A stretch of 46,545 bases of DNA from a virus: positions 1-46,545 of IMG/VR virus record IMGVR_UViG_3300047510_000323; one strand, given 5' to 3'. Positions 15,024 to 23,063 of the stretch are shown piece by piece (within the stretch, counting starts at the first letter, position 1; the number at the start of each line of letters is the position of its first letter). Both the position numbers and the translations under genes were made by a program. The notes beneath the pieces are model-generated. The model saw nothing but the letters and a program-made list of their open reading frames with translations, did not search any database and was not told the origin of the DNA.

Positions 15024-15193
15024 AAGCTAACATTCGAGCATTGCTTGATCGTGTCATCCGTGATGGTATTGACCACACCTTTCTTAATACGGAGGTTCAG
15101 ATCTCTGATGCGTCAGTGATCCAACTCGCTCATGAATTAGAAGGTCGCATCTGGCTTTACATCGACGAATACTTTGACTTTGAGGATCAATGA
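15020..15193 (+). CDS. Tiny acidic early protein, unknown
   Basis: A 57-residue protein whose ATG and stop both overlap neighbouring genes by four bases. It is helical and ends in an acidic, aromatic tail (LYIDEYFDFEDQ). The codon use matches the neighbours. The family and function are not recognised. Confidence 0.5.
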   Translation: MKANIRALLDRVIRDGIDHTFLNTEVQISDASVIQLAHELEGRIWLYIDEYFDFEDQ

Positions 15194-15432
15194 AACTAAC
15201 CATTCCAAGTGATATTATTGTGGGTCAATACCTACAATTTTTCACACTCATAATGTGTGCAAGTATAGCATTTGTCTACACTTGTGGCTACACATTTGGT
15301 CTATTTGTTCACTCACTCAACGACGCATGTACACAACTCACAAGGGACTTCGTGAGTATGAAATCACATTACGTTCAGGTGTTTGGTATCTACTTGCACC
15401 CGACTCTGAGCAGGCAGCTTGGACTGCGTTAG
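15190..15432 (+). CDS. Possible small membrane protein overlapping the next gene
   Basis: The 80-residue reading frame starts at an ATGA overlap. Residues about 11-45 are hydrophobic and could form one or two membrane helices (QFFTLIMCASIAFVYTCGYT). Its last 105 bases overlap the more gene-like frame at 15327, and its own C-terminal third looks less convincing. It contains motif copy 2 at 15241. It may instead be a fortuitous frame over a promoter-bearing spacer. Confidence 0.4.
   Translation: MKLTIPSDIIVGQYLQFFTLIMCASIAFVYTCGYTFGLFVHSLNDACTQLTRDFVSMKSHYVQVFGIYLHPTLSRQLGLR
15241..15253 (+). promoter_or_regulatory. TTCACACTCATAA motif, copy 2
   Basis: This is an exact copy of the 12-base word plus the following A. 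It lies about 85 bases before the small gene at 15327 and about 670 bases before the RNA polymerase gene, within a doubtful reading frame. It is a promoter candidate like the other copies. Confidence 0.45.
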
Positions 15433-15491
15433 AGTTGTCCCGTGAACGTAACGATCATCTACTAAATGTAAAGCAAACAGATGAGTGGTAA
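15327..15491 (+). CDS. Small early protein, unknown
   Basis: The 54-residue protein (MYTTHKGLREYEITLRSGVW, then DSEQAAWTALELSRERNDHL) starts at 15327. It has a beta-hairpin-like start and an amphipathic helix, a common small phage fold. It overlaps the next gene by 11 bases. Its composition is more gene-like than the overlapping frame at 15190. The function is unknown. Confidence 0.55.
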   Translation: MYTTHKGLREYEITLRSGVWYLLAPDSEQAAWTALELSRERNDHLLNVKQTDEW

Positions 15492-15813
15492 GAAGAAAAA
15501 GTATTACGATAACAATTGGCAAGAATACAAGGACGCAGACGACGACATGTTCATTCCTCACACCTTTGAGGAAGTCATGGCGTGGAAGGTGCAGGGGTGG
15601 GAGTTACCCAGTTCTGTATGTTGTCTGATTCGAGCAACAGACCTTGAGACTAGCAAGGTTACTGAGTTTGTCTATCGCAAGCATTCTGCTGCACAGCGTA
15701 AGGTACAACAACTAATCAACACACCAAACACTGAGTTTGTTGTTTGTGATCATGATTCTGTACATTTCTTGACCCCTGCTAACATTGATGATTATGAGTA
15801 TGATGACGATTGA
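15481..15813 (+). CDS. Early hypothetical protein
   Basis: This 110-residue protein begins with a lysine run (MSGKKKKYYDNNW) and ends with an acidic tail (DDYEYDDD). The middle holds FEEVMAWKVQGWELPSSVCC and a TEFVYRKHSAAQRKVQQLI helix. It lies upstream of the RNA polymerase, where T7 places host-takeover genes. I do not recognise the family. Confidence 0.6.
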   Translation: MSGKKKKYYDNNWQEYKDADDDMFIPHTFEEVMAWKVQGWELPSSVCCLIRATDLETSKVTEFVYRKHSAAQRKVQQLINTPNTEFVVCDHDSVHFLTPANIDDYEYDDD

Positions 15814-15907
15814 AGAGTTCATGGAATTTGCTGATGAGTATCCTGAACTTGCACAGTGTGTATGTTTGGATGAGGTTGAGGTCTACCTCGAAGAAGAGTG
15901 TAACTGA
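15803..15907 (+). CDS. Tiny acidic protein before the RNA polymerase
   Basis: A 34-residue acidic frame (MTIEEFMEFADEYPELAQCV, ending LEEECN) starts inside the end of the previous gene, with a second ATG three bases upstream. Its TGA overlaps the polymerase ATG. The overlaps at both ends suggest that it is translated and couples into the polymerase gene. It is too short for any family assignment. Confidence 0.45.
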   Translation: MTIEEFMEFADEYPELAQCVCLDEVEVYLEEECN

Positions 15908-18246
15908 TGGCAACACCTGCTCAGATCAGTGAACAGGTGGAGCTTGAGCGTGATCAGATACGACAAGGGCTCAAGCGGTTACGGGATAACACGGACGCAC
16001 TACAGCAACGTAGTTATGCATCGGCTTCAGTGTATGGGATTGCATCAATTGATATGCTACTCCCAATTCTTGTTAAGCGGTTGGAGGATACCAACAACCG
16101 CATCCATGAGGGTAAGACTGGGGTAGCATTCAAGGAGATTGCACACTACATCAGTGATCTCGAACCTCTAGCTGCTGCTGCTATTGCATTGAAGCTTACC
16201 TTTGATAAGGTATTCAGCTACAAGGAAGGTAGTGATCAACTACAAGCGGTATGTGATGGTATCGGTTCAGCTGTTGAGGCTGAGTGTCAGATGCGTTACT
16301 ATGAACGATGTGCACCTGGTCTTCTCAATATTCTGAAGAAGAACTATTGGCATAAGTCATGCGGTACTGATCAGAAGCTTACGGTGATTCAAACATTGAT
16401 GAACCGTAATGATATCCAACAATGGCAATCATGGGGCAGAGCAAACCGCATCAAACTAGGATGTTGGTTGCTCGATTGTATCATTGAGACATCACAATGG
16501 TTCACCAAGGACATGCGTCAGGAGGGACGCAAGCGTGTTAACTACGTTGTACCTACACCTGAGTTCATCTCCATCAAAGACAAGGTGATGGCCGATGCTG
16601 AGCTATTTGCTCCGCTTGCCTGGCCAATGTTGATTGAACCAAATAATTGGACCAATGAACGTGCGGGTGGGTACATCCTCAATGAGGTGATGCGTGGGCA
16701 TGATCTAGTACGCAGGGGCGATCCCACATGTATACAGGGAGAAACACCAATCAACTTTCTGAACAAGATTCAGAAGGTTGCCTTTACTCTAAATCCTTTT
16801 ATTGTAAGGGTTGCGGAAGAACTAGATAGATTGGAACGAGCAGTTGGTAAGTTCCTCCCAATCGTGAATCATGAGTTACCGCCAAAGCCATTTGATATTG
16901 CGGAGAACAAAGAATCTCGGCAAGCATATCGAAGGGCAGCGGCAGAGACAATGAACTTGAACGCACAAGAGTTCAAGAAGTCTTGTCGTACTCGGATGAC
17001 AATGGAGGCAGTGAGAAGGTTCAAGGACGTAGCTAGGTTCTACATACCTTGGAGCTTTGACTATAGAGGGAGAGCTTATCCTATCCCTGCCTTCCTATCT
17101 CCTCAAGATACAGACTTTGGAAAAAGTCTATTAGTCTTTGCTGATGGGTCGTTCATGACTCCTGAAGCTGAGGATTGGTTAGCCTTTCAAGTTGCTACAA
17201 CATTCGGTCTTGATAAAGCACCAATGGTTGAGCGTCTTGAATGGGCGAGAAATAACCATGAATTGTTCACACTCATAGCAACAGATCCCATTGGTAATGT
17301 ACATCTTTGGGAGGGTGTCGAAGAACCTTGGCAGTTCCTAGCAGCTGCTGAAGAATACTATCATTGTGTCGTAGTAGCCGATAGGCAATTCACACGTTTG
17401 ATGGTAGCAACCGATGCCACTTGCTCAGGGTTACAGATACTTGCAGGTCTTGCTAGAGATAAATCTACAGCACGTCTTGTTAACGTACTGCCTGGTGATA
17501 AACCACAGGACGCATACAAGGTAGTAGCTGAAGCTGCAACACCTTACTGTCCTGAAAGCATCCAACCTTATATGGACAGGAAAACGGTCAAGCGCGTAGT
17601 GATGACCGTGCCTTATAATGCAAAACCATTCTCAAACAGAGGCTACATTCGTGAAGCACTAGCTGAGAAGGGTGTTGAGATTAGCAAGGAGGATCTAACT
17701 GCAACAGTCAAGGCTGTACGCAACGCTATGGATGTTGTCGTGCCTGGCCCTATGGCTGTTATGAAGTGGATTGAGGATGAAGTAGCAAGTGCTATCAAAG
17801 CCGGTAAGGAGTATCTTGAATGGACAACACCATCGGGGTTTGTTGTACATCAGAAGTTGAACAAGAAACTTGTTGTCTCTATTGAGTTACAACTTCTTGG
17901 TCGCTGTAAGATGCAGGTCGCAGTTGACGATTCAGACGAGGTTGATCTCAACCATCACAAGAATGCAACAGCTCCTAATCTTATTCACAGCTTGGATGCT
18001 TCTTTGTTACATTTGAGTGTCTTGCGGTTTGACGCACCTATTGCTCTCATTCACGATTCTGTCCTTTGTCGTGCAACGGACATGTCTACCCTATCCTCCA
18101 TTGTACGACAAACCTACATGCACCTGTTCGCAGAGCATGATTATCTGAAAGACTTTGCTTCACATATTGGAGCAGAGACTGACCCACCGATTGTCGGAGA
18201 CCTTGAACCGGAATCCGTCATCGAATCTACTTATTTTTTCTGCTGA
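15907..18246 (+). CDS. T7-type single-subunit RNA polymerase
   Basis: This 779-residue enzyme transcribes the phage middle and late genes. It shows FDYRGRAYPIP (about residues 384-394), the catalytic Asp of motif A in ATDATCSGLQIL (about 500), the motif B helix RKTVKRVVMTVPYN (about 558-571, with the nucleotide-binding Lys) and the motif C catalytic Asp in ALIHDSVLC (about 717). T7 RNA polymerase has 883 residues. This is shorter at the N-terminus, as in other cyanophages. The ATG overlaps the preceding TGA. Motif copy 3 lies inside it at 17266. Confidence 0.95.
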   Translation: MATPAQISEQVELERDQIRQGLKRLRDNTDALQQRSYASASVYGIASIDMLLPILVKRLEDTNNRIHEGKTGVAFKEIAHYISDLEPLAAAAIALKLTFDKVFSYKEGSDQLQAVCDGIGSAVEAECQMRYYERCAPGLLNILKKNYWHKSCGTDQKLTVIQTLMNRNDIQQWQSWGRANRIKLGCWLLDCIIETSQWFTKDMRQEGRKRVNYVVPTPEFISIKDKVMADAELFAPLAWPMLIEPNNWTNERAGGYILNEVMRGHDLVRRGDPTCIQGETPINFLNKIQKVAFTLNPFIVRVAEELDRLERAVGKFLPIVNHELPPKPFDIAENKESRQAYRRAAAETMNLNAQEFKKSCRTRMTMEAVRRFKDVARFYIPWSFDYRGRAYPIPAFLSPQDTDFGKSLLVFADGSFMTPEAEDWLAFQVATTFGLDKAPMVERLEWARNNHELFTLIATDPIGNVHLWEGVEEPWQFLAAAEEYYHCVVVADRQFTRLMVATDATCSGLQILAGLARDKSTARLVNVLPGDKPQDAYKVVAEAATPYCPESIQPYMDRKTVKRVVMTVPYNAKPFSNRGYIREALAEKGVEISKEDLTATVKAVRNAMDVVVPGPMAVMKWIEDEVASAIKAGKEYLEWTTPSGFVVHQKLNKKLVVSIELQLLGRCKMQVAVDDSDEVDLNHHKNATAPNLIHSLDASLLHLSVLRFDAPIALIHDSVLCRATDMSTLSSIVRQTYMHLFAEHDYLKDFASHIGAETDPPIVGDLEPESVIESTYFFC
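16722..16738 (+). repeat. 17-bp repeat shared with the terminase-thyX spacer (copy 2)
   Basis: The same TCCCACATGTATACAGG as at 11158 lies here in coding sequence, spelling part of RRGDPTCIQGE in the RNA polymerase. The coding context suggests that this is the original and the spacer copy is derived. Confidence 0.6.
17266..17277 (+). promoter_or_regulatory. TTCACACTCATA motif, copy 3 (inside RNA polymerase gene)
   Basis: The word is read here as Phe-Thr-Leu-Ile in the polymerase frame, a different phase from copies 4 and 5, so the conservation is at DNA level. It lies about 980 bases before the SSB gene. The base after the word is G instead of A. Confidence 0.45.
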
Positions 18247-18247
18247 A

Positions 18248-18814
18248 ATGGCACAATCCATCCACGTTACTCAACAGCCTGTTGTCCTTGAAGGTTATCA
18301 GGCTGTGCTGAAGCCTAGTAAGTTTGGTTATTCACTGTCCGCTATTGTTGATCAGACACTCATTGATCGTCTTGAAGAGGATCGTACTGAGTCGATCAAA
18401 TGGGCAGAATCTAAACTGAAGAATCCAAAGCGCTCTACACTCAAGCCTGAACCTTGGGAAGAGGTGTCTGATGGTAAGTACAAGGTTAAGTTCAGTTGGA
18501 ATGAAGAGACTCGTCCTCCTGTTGTCGACACTGAAGGTACACCCATCACTGATGACAACACCCCGTTGTATAGTGGTAGTACGGTGAAGCTTGCTTTCCG
18601 TCAGAAGCCGTACATCCTGCGTGATGGTGTTACTTATGGTACGAGTCTTAAGCTTGTTGGCATCCAGGTCGTGACTGTTGGGTCGTCTGCTGGTGTTGAC
18701 ACTGGTGACCTCGGTGAGACTGAAGTGGCAGCACTGTTTGGTCAAACCAAAGGTTATAAGGCTGGTGAACCGAACATCACAGCCGCACCTGAAGTAGAGG
18801 AAGACGATTTCTGA
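18248..18814 (+). CDS. Single-stranded DNA-binding protein (T7 gp2.5-like)
   Basis: The 188-residue protein should coat single-stranded DNA and recruit polymerase and helicase. It has a beta-rich OB-fold-like body (KFSWNEETRPPVVDTEGTPI, then LVGIQVVTVGS) and ends in an acidic tail with a terminal aromatic residue (EVEEDDF), the hallmark of gp2.5-type proteins. Starting at 18248 places it right after the RNA polymerase stop. The order SSB, endonuclease I, primase is that of T7. Confidence 0.85.
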   Translation: MAQSIHVTQQPVVLEGYQAVLKPSKFGYSLSAIVDQTLIDRLEEDRTESIKWAESKLKNPKRSTLKPEPWEEVSDGKYKVKFSWNEETRPPVVDTEGTPITDDNTPLYSGSTVKLAFRQKPYILRDGVTYGTSLKLVGIQVVTVGSSAGVDTGDLGETEVAALFGQTKGYKAGEPNITAAPEVEEDDF

Positions 18815-19170
18815 TGGCTAAGTACCGTTCAGGTCTAGAAGAGAAGGTAGCTAATCTTCTCTCTGGCTTGAAGGTATCGTTTGAATATGAGTCAACCAAA
18901 GTTCCTTACGTTCTTCAATGCAACTACACACCCGACTTTCTTTTACCGAATGGTGTCTACTTAGAGACCAAAGGACTTCTGAGCGAGGAAGACCGAAGGA
19001 AGATGAAAGCAGTGAAGAAAGCACATCCCGACTTAGATATTCGATTCGTCTTTCAAGCACCCTATAACAAGATCTACAAAGGATCCAAAACGACGTACGC
19101 ACAATGGGCTGAGAAGAATGGCTTCCCCTATTGTGCATATCATTCCATTCCCATTGATTGGCTAACATGA
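18814..19170 (+). CDS. Endonuclease I / Holliday junction resolvase (T7 gp3-like)
   Basis: The 118-residue protein has the gp3 core: SGLEEKVANLL near the start, the metal-binding YTPDFLLPNG and ETKG with the catalytic Asp, Glu and Lys (about residues 37-53), and a Lys-rich helix. It resolves branched DNA and helps degrade host DNA for nucleotide reuse. T7 gp3 is 149 residues. The start codon overlaps the SSB stop and its own stop overlaps the next ATG. Confidence 0.9.
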   Translation: MAKYRSGLEEKVANLLSGLKVSFEYESTKVPYVLQCNYTPDFLLPNGVYLETKGLLSEEDRRKMKAVKKAHPDLDIRFVFQAPYNKIYKGSKTTYAQWAEKNGFPYCAYHSIPIDWLT

Positions 19171-19379
19171 CCTCTTACCCTAAGTACGGCAGCGTTGAGT
19201 ACTATGCGGAAGGATTTAGTGATTACCTCGCTGATGTTGAAGCTGAGGACCCTAAAACTGTAGATAACCTGATGCAGGGATTTTACCTTGCACTTGATAA
19301 CTGGTTCACTTATCATGATGAGCAAGCACGAGCATACGCAGACATCCGAAAGCGAGTTCGTGAGGCACTTACCGTGTGA
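19167..19379 (+). CDS. Small hypothetical protein in the replication cluster
   Basis: The 70-residue protein starts at the ATGA overlap with endonuclease I; an alternative ATG lies nine bases upstream. It contains EYYAEGFSDYLADVEAEDP and a helical NLMQGFYLALDNWFTYHDEQ segment. It overlaps the primase-helicase start by about 65 bases. No family is recognised. Confidence 0.6.
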   Translation: MTSYPKYGSVEYYAEGFSDYLADVEAEDPKTVDNLMQGFYLALDNWFTYHDEQARAYADIRKRVREALTV

Positions 19380-20913
19380 CAACTGTGGGTCGTCAGATGC
19401 AAACTCTTTGTATTCCGACGGCCATACTTTTTGTTTTTCGTGTAACACGTATGGACATACAGATGAGCCAGAAGTTCACACTCATAACATGACAACTGTC
19501 AGACTACAAGGTTCAGCCGAACGGCTGCAAAAGAGAAACATCTCCGAGAAAGTCTGCCAACAATATAAGATTTACCGCGATGGTGATGTAATCAGATTCC
19601 ATTACTTTGATGGGTCTGGCACCTTAAAAGGTTGTAAGGTAAAAACCAAGAACAAAATCTTTACTTACGAAGGAGAGGTACCTGGAACACTCTTTGGACA
19701 ACATTTGTTTCCCGCCACTGGAAAACGAGTCGTCATCACCGAAGGAGAACTCGATGCGGCTTCATGTAGTGAAGTTATGCCGGGGTGGCCGATGGTATCT
19801 CTACCTAGCGGTGCCGCAGCGGCAAAGAAGTCGATTCAACGGGCTCTCGAATGGCTCCAGGGTTATGAGGAGATTGTCCTGTTCTTCGACAATGACGAGG
19901 CAGGCCGTAAGGCGTCGGAGGAAGCAGCGAGCGTACTCCCACCTGGCAAGACGAAGATCGCACGATTGGAGGCATATAAGGATGCTTCAGATGCGCTACA
20001 GGCAGGAGAGTCTGAAGCGATCCGAAGGGCTATCTGGGATGCTAAACCGTATCGCCCAGACGGTATCGTCGATGGCAAGACACTTCTCGAGCTAGTCACT
20101 ACACCTAATCCGCCTTGTGATCATGACTACCCGTTCAAAGGCTTGAATGACAAGCTTCACGGGATTCGTTATGGCGAGCTGGTGACGGTTACTGCAGGTT
20201 CAGGAATCGGGAAATCGTCCGTTTGTAGAGAGCTTGCAACGCACCTCCTTCAAAAAGGTGAGCGTGTTGGCTACCTAGCTCTCGAAGAGTCAAATCGTCG
20301 TACAGCTCTCGGACTGATGTCCGCTGCTGTTGGTAAATCACTACACCTTGGAGAACATGACCGAGCTACTCTCACCGAAGCATATCAAGCTACTCTTGCT
20401 GATTGGAATTTGTTTCTTTTTGATGGCTTCGGTAGTTTCGATCCCGATGTTGTCTACAACCGAATTGAATATCTTGCTTGCGGGCTAGACACTAAGGTCA
20501 TCTTCCTTGATCACCTTTCAATCCTATTGTCTGGATTGGATGGTGATGAACGTCGCATGATCGATACCACCATGACTAGACTTAGGTCATTGGTGGAACG
20601 CACTGGTATCGCCCTGTTCCTTGTATCACATCTACGGAGAACATCCAGTGACCAGAATCATGAAGAAGGCGCACGAGTCACGCTTGGACAGTTGCGCGGT
20701 AGCGCGGCTATCGCACAACTTAGTGACGGAGTTATCGCGCTTGAACGGAATCAGCAAGCACAGTCTGGATCTGGCACAACGACTGTGCGAGTCCTTAAAA
20801 ATCGATATAGCGGAGAGGTAGGTGTAGCCTGCCATCTTGATTATGACCTTGACACATGTAAGTTCAATGAAACAGAAGCAGATCCTGAGTTCGACGCAAC
20901 AACAGATTTTTGA
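19315..20913 (+). CDS. Primase-helicase (T7 gp4-like)
   Basis: This 532-residue protein joins a primase to a hexameric replicative helicase. An N-terminal zinc finger has CxxC pairs at about residues 19-22 and 40-43. The TOPRIM core shows VVITEGELDAA (about 139-149) and LFFDNDEAGR (about 188-197). The helicase shows Walker A TAGSGIGKSS (about 296-305), Walker B VIFLDHLSILL and a VSHLRR motif. The tail is acidic and ends in Phe (DPEFDATTDF), as in T7 gp4, where it binds the DNA polymerase. Two ATGs, 19315 and 19318, are possible. Confidence 0.92.
   Translation: MMSKHEHTQTSESEFVRHLPCDNCGSSDANSLYSDGHTFCFSCNTYGHTDEPEVHTHNMTTVRLQGSAERLQKRNISEKVCQQYKIYRDGDVIRFHYFDGSGTLKGCKVKTKNKIFTYEGEVPGTLFGQHLFPATGKRVVITEGELDAASCSEVMPGWPMVSLPSGAAAAKKSIQRALEWLQGYEEIVLFFDNDEAGRKASEEAASVLPPGKTKIARLEAYKDASDALQAGESEAIRRAIWDAKPYRPDGIVDGKTLLELVTTPNPPCDHDYPFKGLNDKLHGIRYGELVTVTAGSGIGKSSVCRELATHLLQKGERVGYLALEESNRRTALGLMSAAVGKSLHLGEHDRATLTEAYQATLADWNLFLFDGFGSFDPDVVYNRIEYLACGLDTKVIFLDHLSILLSGLDGDERRMIDTTMTRLRSLVERTGIALFLVSHLRRTSSDQNHEEGARVTLGQLRGSAAIAQLSDGVIALERNQQAQSGSGTTTVRVLKNRYSGEVGVACHLDYDLDTCKFNETEADPEFDATTDF
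19475..19487 (+). promoter_or_regulatory. TTCACACTCATAA motif, copy 4 (inside primase-helicase gene)
   Basis: An exact copy with the extra A, read here in a different phase (Val-His-Thr-His-Asn). It lies between the zinc finger and the TOPRIM domain, where no particular peptide is expected to be conserved. Confidence 0.45.
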
Positions 20914-21019
20914 ATCTCCCCACCAGCAGGCTATCCTGACTCCTCCCAACCCTCCTACTCCTGAGGCAATCAAACGTGCCCAGTTTGTCGATAAGACCTA
21001 TCGCTGGACTGGTAAGTGA
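20867..21019 (+). CDS. Tiny hypothetical protein after the primase-helicase
   Basis: A 50-residue frame that starts inside the end of the primase-helicase gene. Its C-terminal half (PPTPEAIKRAQFVDKTYRWT) has the gene-like composition of a short conserved phage peptide, while the first part is Gln-rich. Its TGA overlaps the next ATG. The function is unknown. Confidence 0.5.
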   Translation: MKQKQILSSTQQQIFESPHQQAILTPPNPPTPEAIKRAQFVDKTYRWTGK

Positions 21020-21171
21020 TGCATCCAGTTACTGAGTACAAACACCCTTGGTATGAGTACTTGAAAACTTATGTCCCAAAAGAAACTAACTCAGAGGTTA
21101 AACCTACTGGAAGTACTACTTGTGGTGACAAACCTATTCATCGTTGCTGGGGTGATACGACACTGGAATGA
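21019..21171 (+). CDS. Tiny hypothetical protein before the DNA polymerase
   Basis: A 50-residue protein (MHPVTEYKHPWYEYLKTYVP at the start, CGDKPIHRCWGD near the end) with overlaps of TGATG upstream and ATGA downstream. The tight coupling and aromatic-rich sequence suggest that it is real. No family is recognised. Confidence 0.5.
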   Translation: MHPVTEYKHPWYEYLKTYVPKETNSEVKPTGSTTCGDKPIHRCWGDTTLE

Positions 21172-21686
21172 CGCTTATCTTTGACTTAGAGACTGACGGT
21201 CTTTTGCATGATGTTACCCGCATCCACTGTCTTGGTATCTACGATACAGAAACAAAAGAGACTCTTGTCTACAACGATGAAGGTAACACAGAGCCACTTA
21301 CTCGCGGTATTCAACGTCTTGAAGATGCCAATTGTATTGTCGGGCATAATATCATCAATTTTGATTTACCTGTTGTGCGTAAACTATACTCTTGGTTTAC
21401 TCCCACTGGTACTGTTCTTGATACTCTTGTCCTTAGCCGTATTTGCCACGCTGATATCCTGAAGATTGACCAGAAACGTAACTGGAAACATATGCCGCTA
21501 CAGTTATATGGACGCCATTCACTGGAGGCTTACGGTTATCGTTTAGGTGAATACAAAGGATCGTTTGGTAAAACCTCTGATTGGAAAGAGTGGAGCCAAG
21601 AGATGCAAGATTATATGGTACAAGATGTTGTCGTTACAACTAAACTTTGGAAACACTTTCAACCATTCCTGAATGGATCACGCTAG
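21168..21686 (+). CDS. DNA polymerase, 3'-5' exonuclease part
   Basis: The 172-residue product corresponds to the proofreading domain of T7-type family A polymerase. Exo I is FDLETDGLL (about residues 5-13), Exo II is GHNIINFDLP (about 59-68) and Exo III is YMVQDVVVT (about 149-157), so the metal-binding acidic residues are present. In T7 this is fused to the polymerase. Here the frame ends just after Exo III and the rest continues in the -1 frame from 21647. This is either a real split or a single-base indel or frameshift near 21665-21675. Confidence 0.88.
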   Translation: MTLIFDLETDGLLHDVTRIHCLGIYDTETKETLVYNDEGNTEPLTRGIQRLEDANCIVGHNIINFDLPVVRKLYSWFTPTGTVLDTLVLSRICHADILKIDQKRNWKHMPLQLYGRHSLEAYGYRLGEYKGSFGKTSDWKEWSQEMQDYMVQDVVVTTKLWKHFQPFLNGSR

Positions 21687-22915
21687 AACACAAGGTAGCG
21701 GAGATCCTCACTGAACAAGAATTACATGGGTGGTACTTTAATGAGCCTGCTGCATGGGAACTTGAATCGTCTCTCCGACGAGAATTGGAAGGCCTTACTC
21801 AACTACTACGCAACAGGTATCCTTACGTCAAAGACCGAGAGTTCACTCCTAAGCGAGTTAACCAAACCACTGGATACGTCGCAGGAGCACCCCTAACAAA
21901 GCTAAAGGAGTTCAGTCCTACCAGTCGAGATCATATCGCCTGGGTGATGGAGAACCTGCATGGCTGGAAACCTGACAAGACAACCAAAGCTGGCAAGACT
22001 GCCATCGATGAAGTTGTTCTCAAGGACATTGGTACTGAAGAAGCACTTCAGTTCTTCCGCTGCCTTGAACTAACTAAACAACTTGGCATGTTGTCTGAAG
22101 GTAACAATGCCTGGCTCAAGCTTGTACGAAACAATCGTGTTTACCACCACTGCTCTGTAGCTACTAATACGTTTCGATGCGCCCACCGATCTCCAAATCT
22201 TGCCCAAGTTCCAAGTGATCTTAACTTTAGAAAGTTATTCTGCGCTAGTCCTGGCTATGTCATGGTTGGTGCTGATCTCGCAGGTATTGAATTACGAATG
22301 CTTGCCCACTATCTGGCTCGATATGATGGAGGCAGGTACGGAGACGTTCTTCTCAATGGTGACATTCACCAGGAGAATGCAGACAAGATTGGTATCTCAA
22401 GACGACTAGTAAAGACTGTAACCTATGCATTTTTGTATGGGGCAGGCGATCAAAAGATCGGGCTATCTTACGACCCACAACTATCACCCAAAGATGCAAA
22501 GAAGAAAGGTGCTGAGATACGTCAGGCTTACATGGATGCAATTCCAGGACTTGAGAAACTGGTTACTGCGGTTAAGTCCAAGGCGGAATCTGGTTACATT
22601 AGTTTGTGTGACGGTCGCCGCTGCTCTGTTGATGGTAGCCACAAAGCCCTTAACTACCTTCTCCAAGGGAGCGCGAGTATTGTAGCTAAATCTTGGATGA
22701 TTCACACTCATAATGCAATCAAACAACTTGGGTTAAATGCCCACCAGTTAGCGTTCATTCACGACGAACTACAGTTTGAATGTATAGAGTCTAACGCCAA
22801 GGATCTAAGCACTATTCTTGAGGTATCTTCGTTGCTTGCTGGAGAGTCACTCAACCTTCGTATACCTATTGCTGCAGAAAGTAAGGTTGGTCTTACTTGG
22901 GCAGACGTACACTAA
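21647..22915 (+). CDS. DNA polymerase, polymerase part (family A, T7-like)
   Basis: Residues follow T7 DNA polymerase from its EHRAAWLLAKQ-like segment (here EHKVAEILTEQELHGW) to the C-terminus. Motif A is VGADLAGIELR (about 207-217), motif B is KTVTYAFLYGAGD (about 257-269) and motif C is FIHDELQF (about 370-377). All catalytic acidic residues are kept. The frame has no ATG or GTG before the conserved part begins; only a TTG at 21647 could start it, and no ribosome site is visible. Translation by a -1 shift from the exonuclease gene, or a sequencing indel, is therefore likely. It carries motif copy 5. Confidence 0.9.
   Translation: METLSTIPEWITLEHKVAEILTEQELHGWYFNEPAAWELESSLRRELEGLTQLLRNRYPYVKDREFTPKRVNQTTGYVAGAPLTKLKEFSPTSRDHIAWVMENLHGWKPDKTTKAGKTAIDEVVLKDIGTEEALQFFRCLELTKQLGMLSEGNNAWLKLVRNNRVYHHCSVATNTFRCAHRSPNLAQVPSDLNFRKLFCASPGYVMVGADLAGIELRMLAHYLARYDGGRYGDVLLNGDIHQENADKIGISRRLVKTVTYAFLYGAGDQKIGLSYDPQLSPKDAKKKGAEIRQAYMDAIPGLEKLVTAVKSKAESGYISLCDGRRCSVDGSHKALNYLLQGSASIVAKSWMIHTHNAIKQLGLNAHQLAFIHDELQFECIESNAKDLSTILEVSSLLAGESLNLRIPIAAESKVGLTWADVH
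22701..22713 (+). promoter_or_regulatory. TTCACACTCATAA motif, copy 5 (inside polymerase gene)
   Basis: An exact copy with the extra A, near the 3' end of the polymerase gene and about 225 bases before the small basic gene and the exonuclease. It is read in the phase Ile-His-Thr-His-Asn. It is the last copy; none is seen in the head and tail genes. Confidence 0.45.
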
Positions 22916-22925
22916 TTAATGAATA

Positions 22926-23063
22926 ATGGCAGTCAAATCTAAAACTGCACTGGGACGTATTGAATTCAAGTCTCGTGCAAAATATAAACACACCCGTCAA
23001 GGTAATGGCACTCGCAGTCTTCCTTCGCATGGGCGCAAGCTCAAGCGGGGACAAGGTAAGTGA
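22926..23063 (+). CDS. Small basic protein between polymerase and exonuclease
   Basis: A 45-residue Arg/Lys-rich protein (MAVKSKTALGRIEFKSRAKY, ending GRKLKRGQGK). Short basic proteins of this kind occur between polymerase and exonuclease in related phages, where T7 has its 5.x genes. Its TGA overlaps the GTG of the exonuclease. Nucleic-acid binding is inferred from charge only. Confidence 0.6.
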   Translation: MAVKSKTALGRIEFKSRAKYKHTRQGNGTRSLPSHGRKLKRGQGK

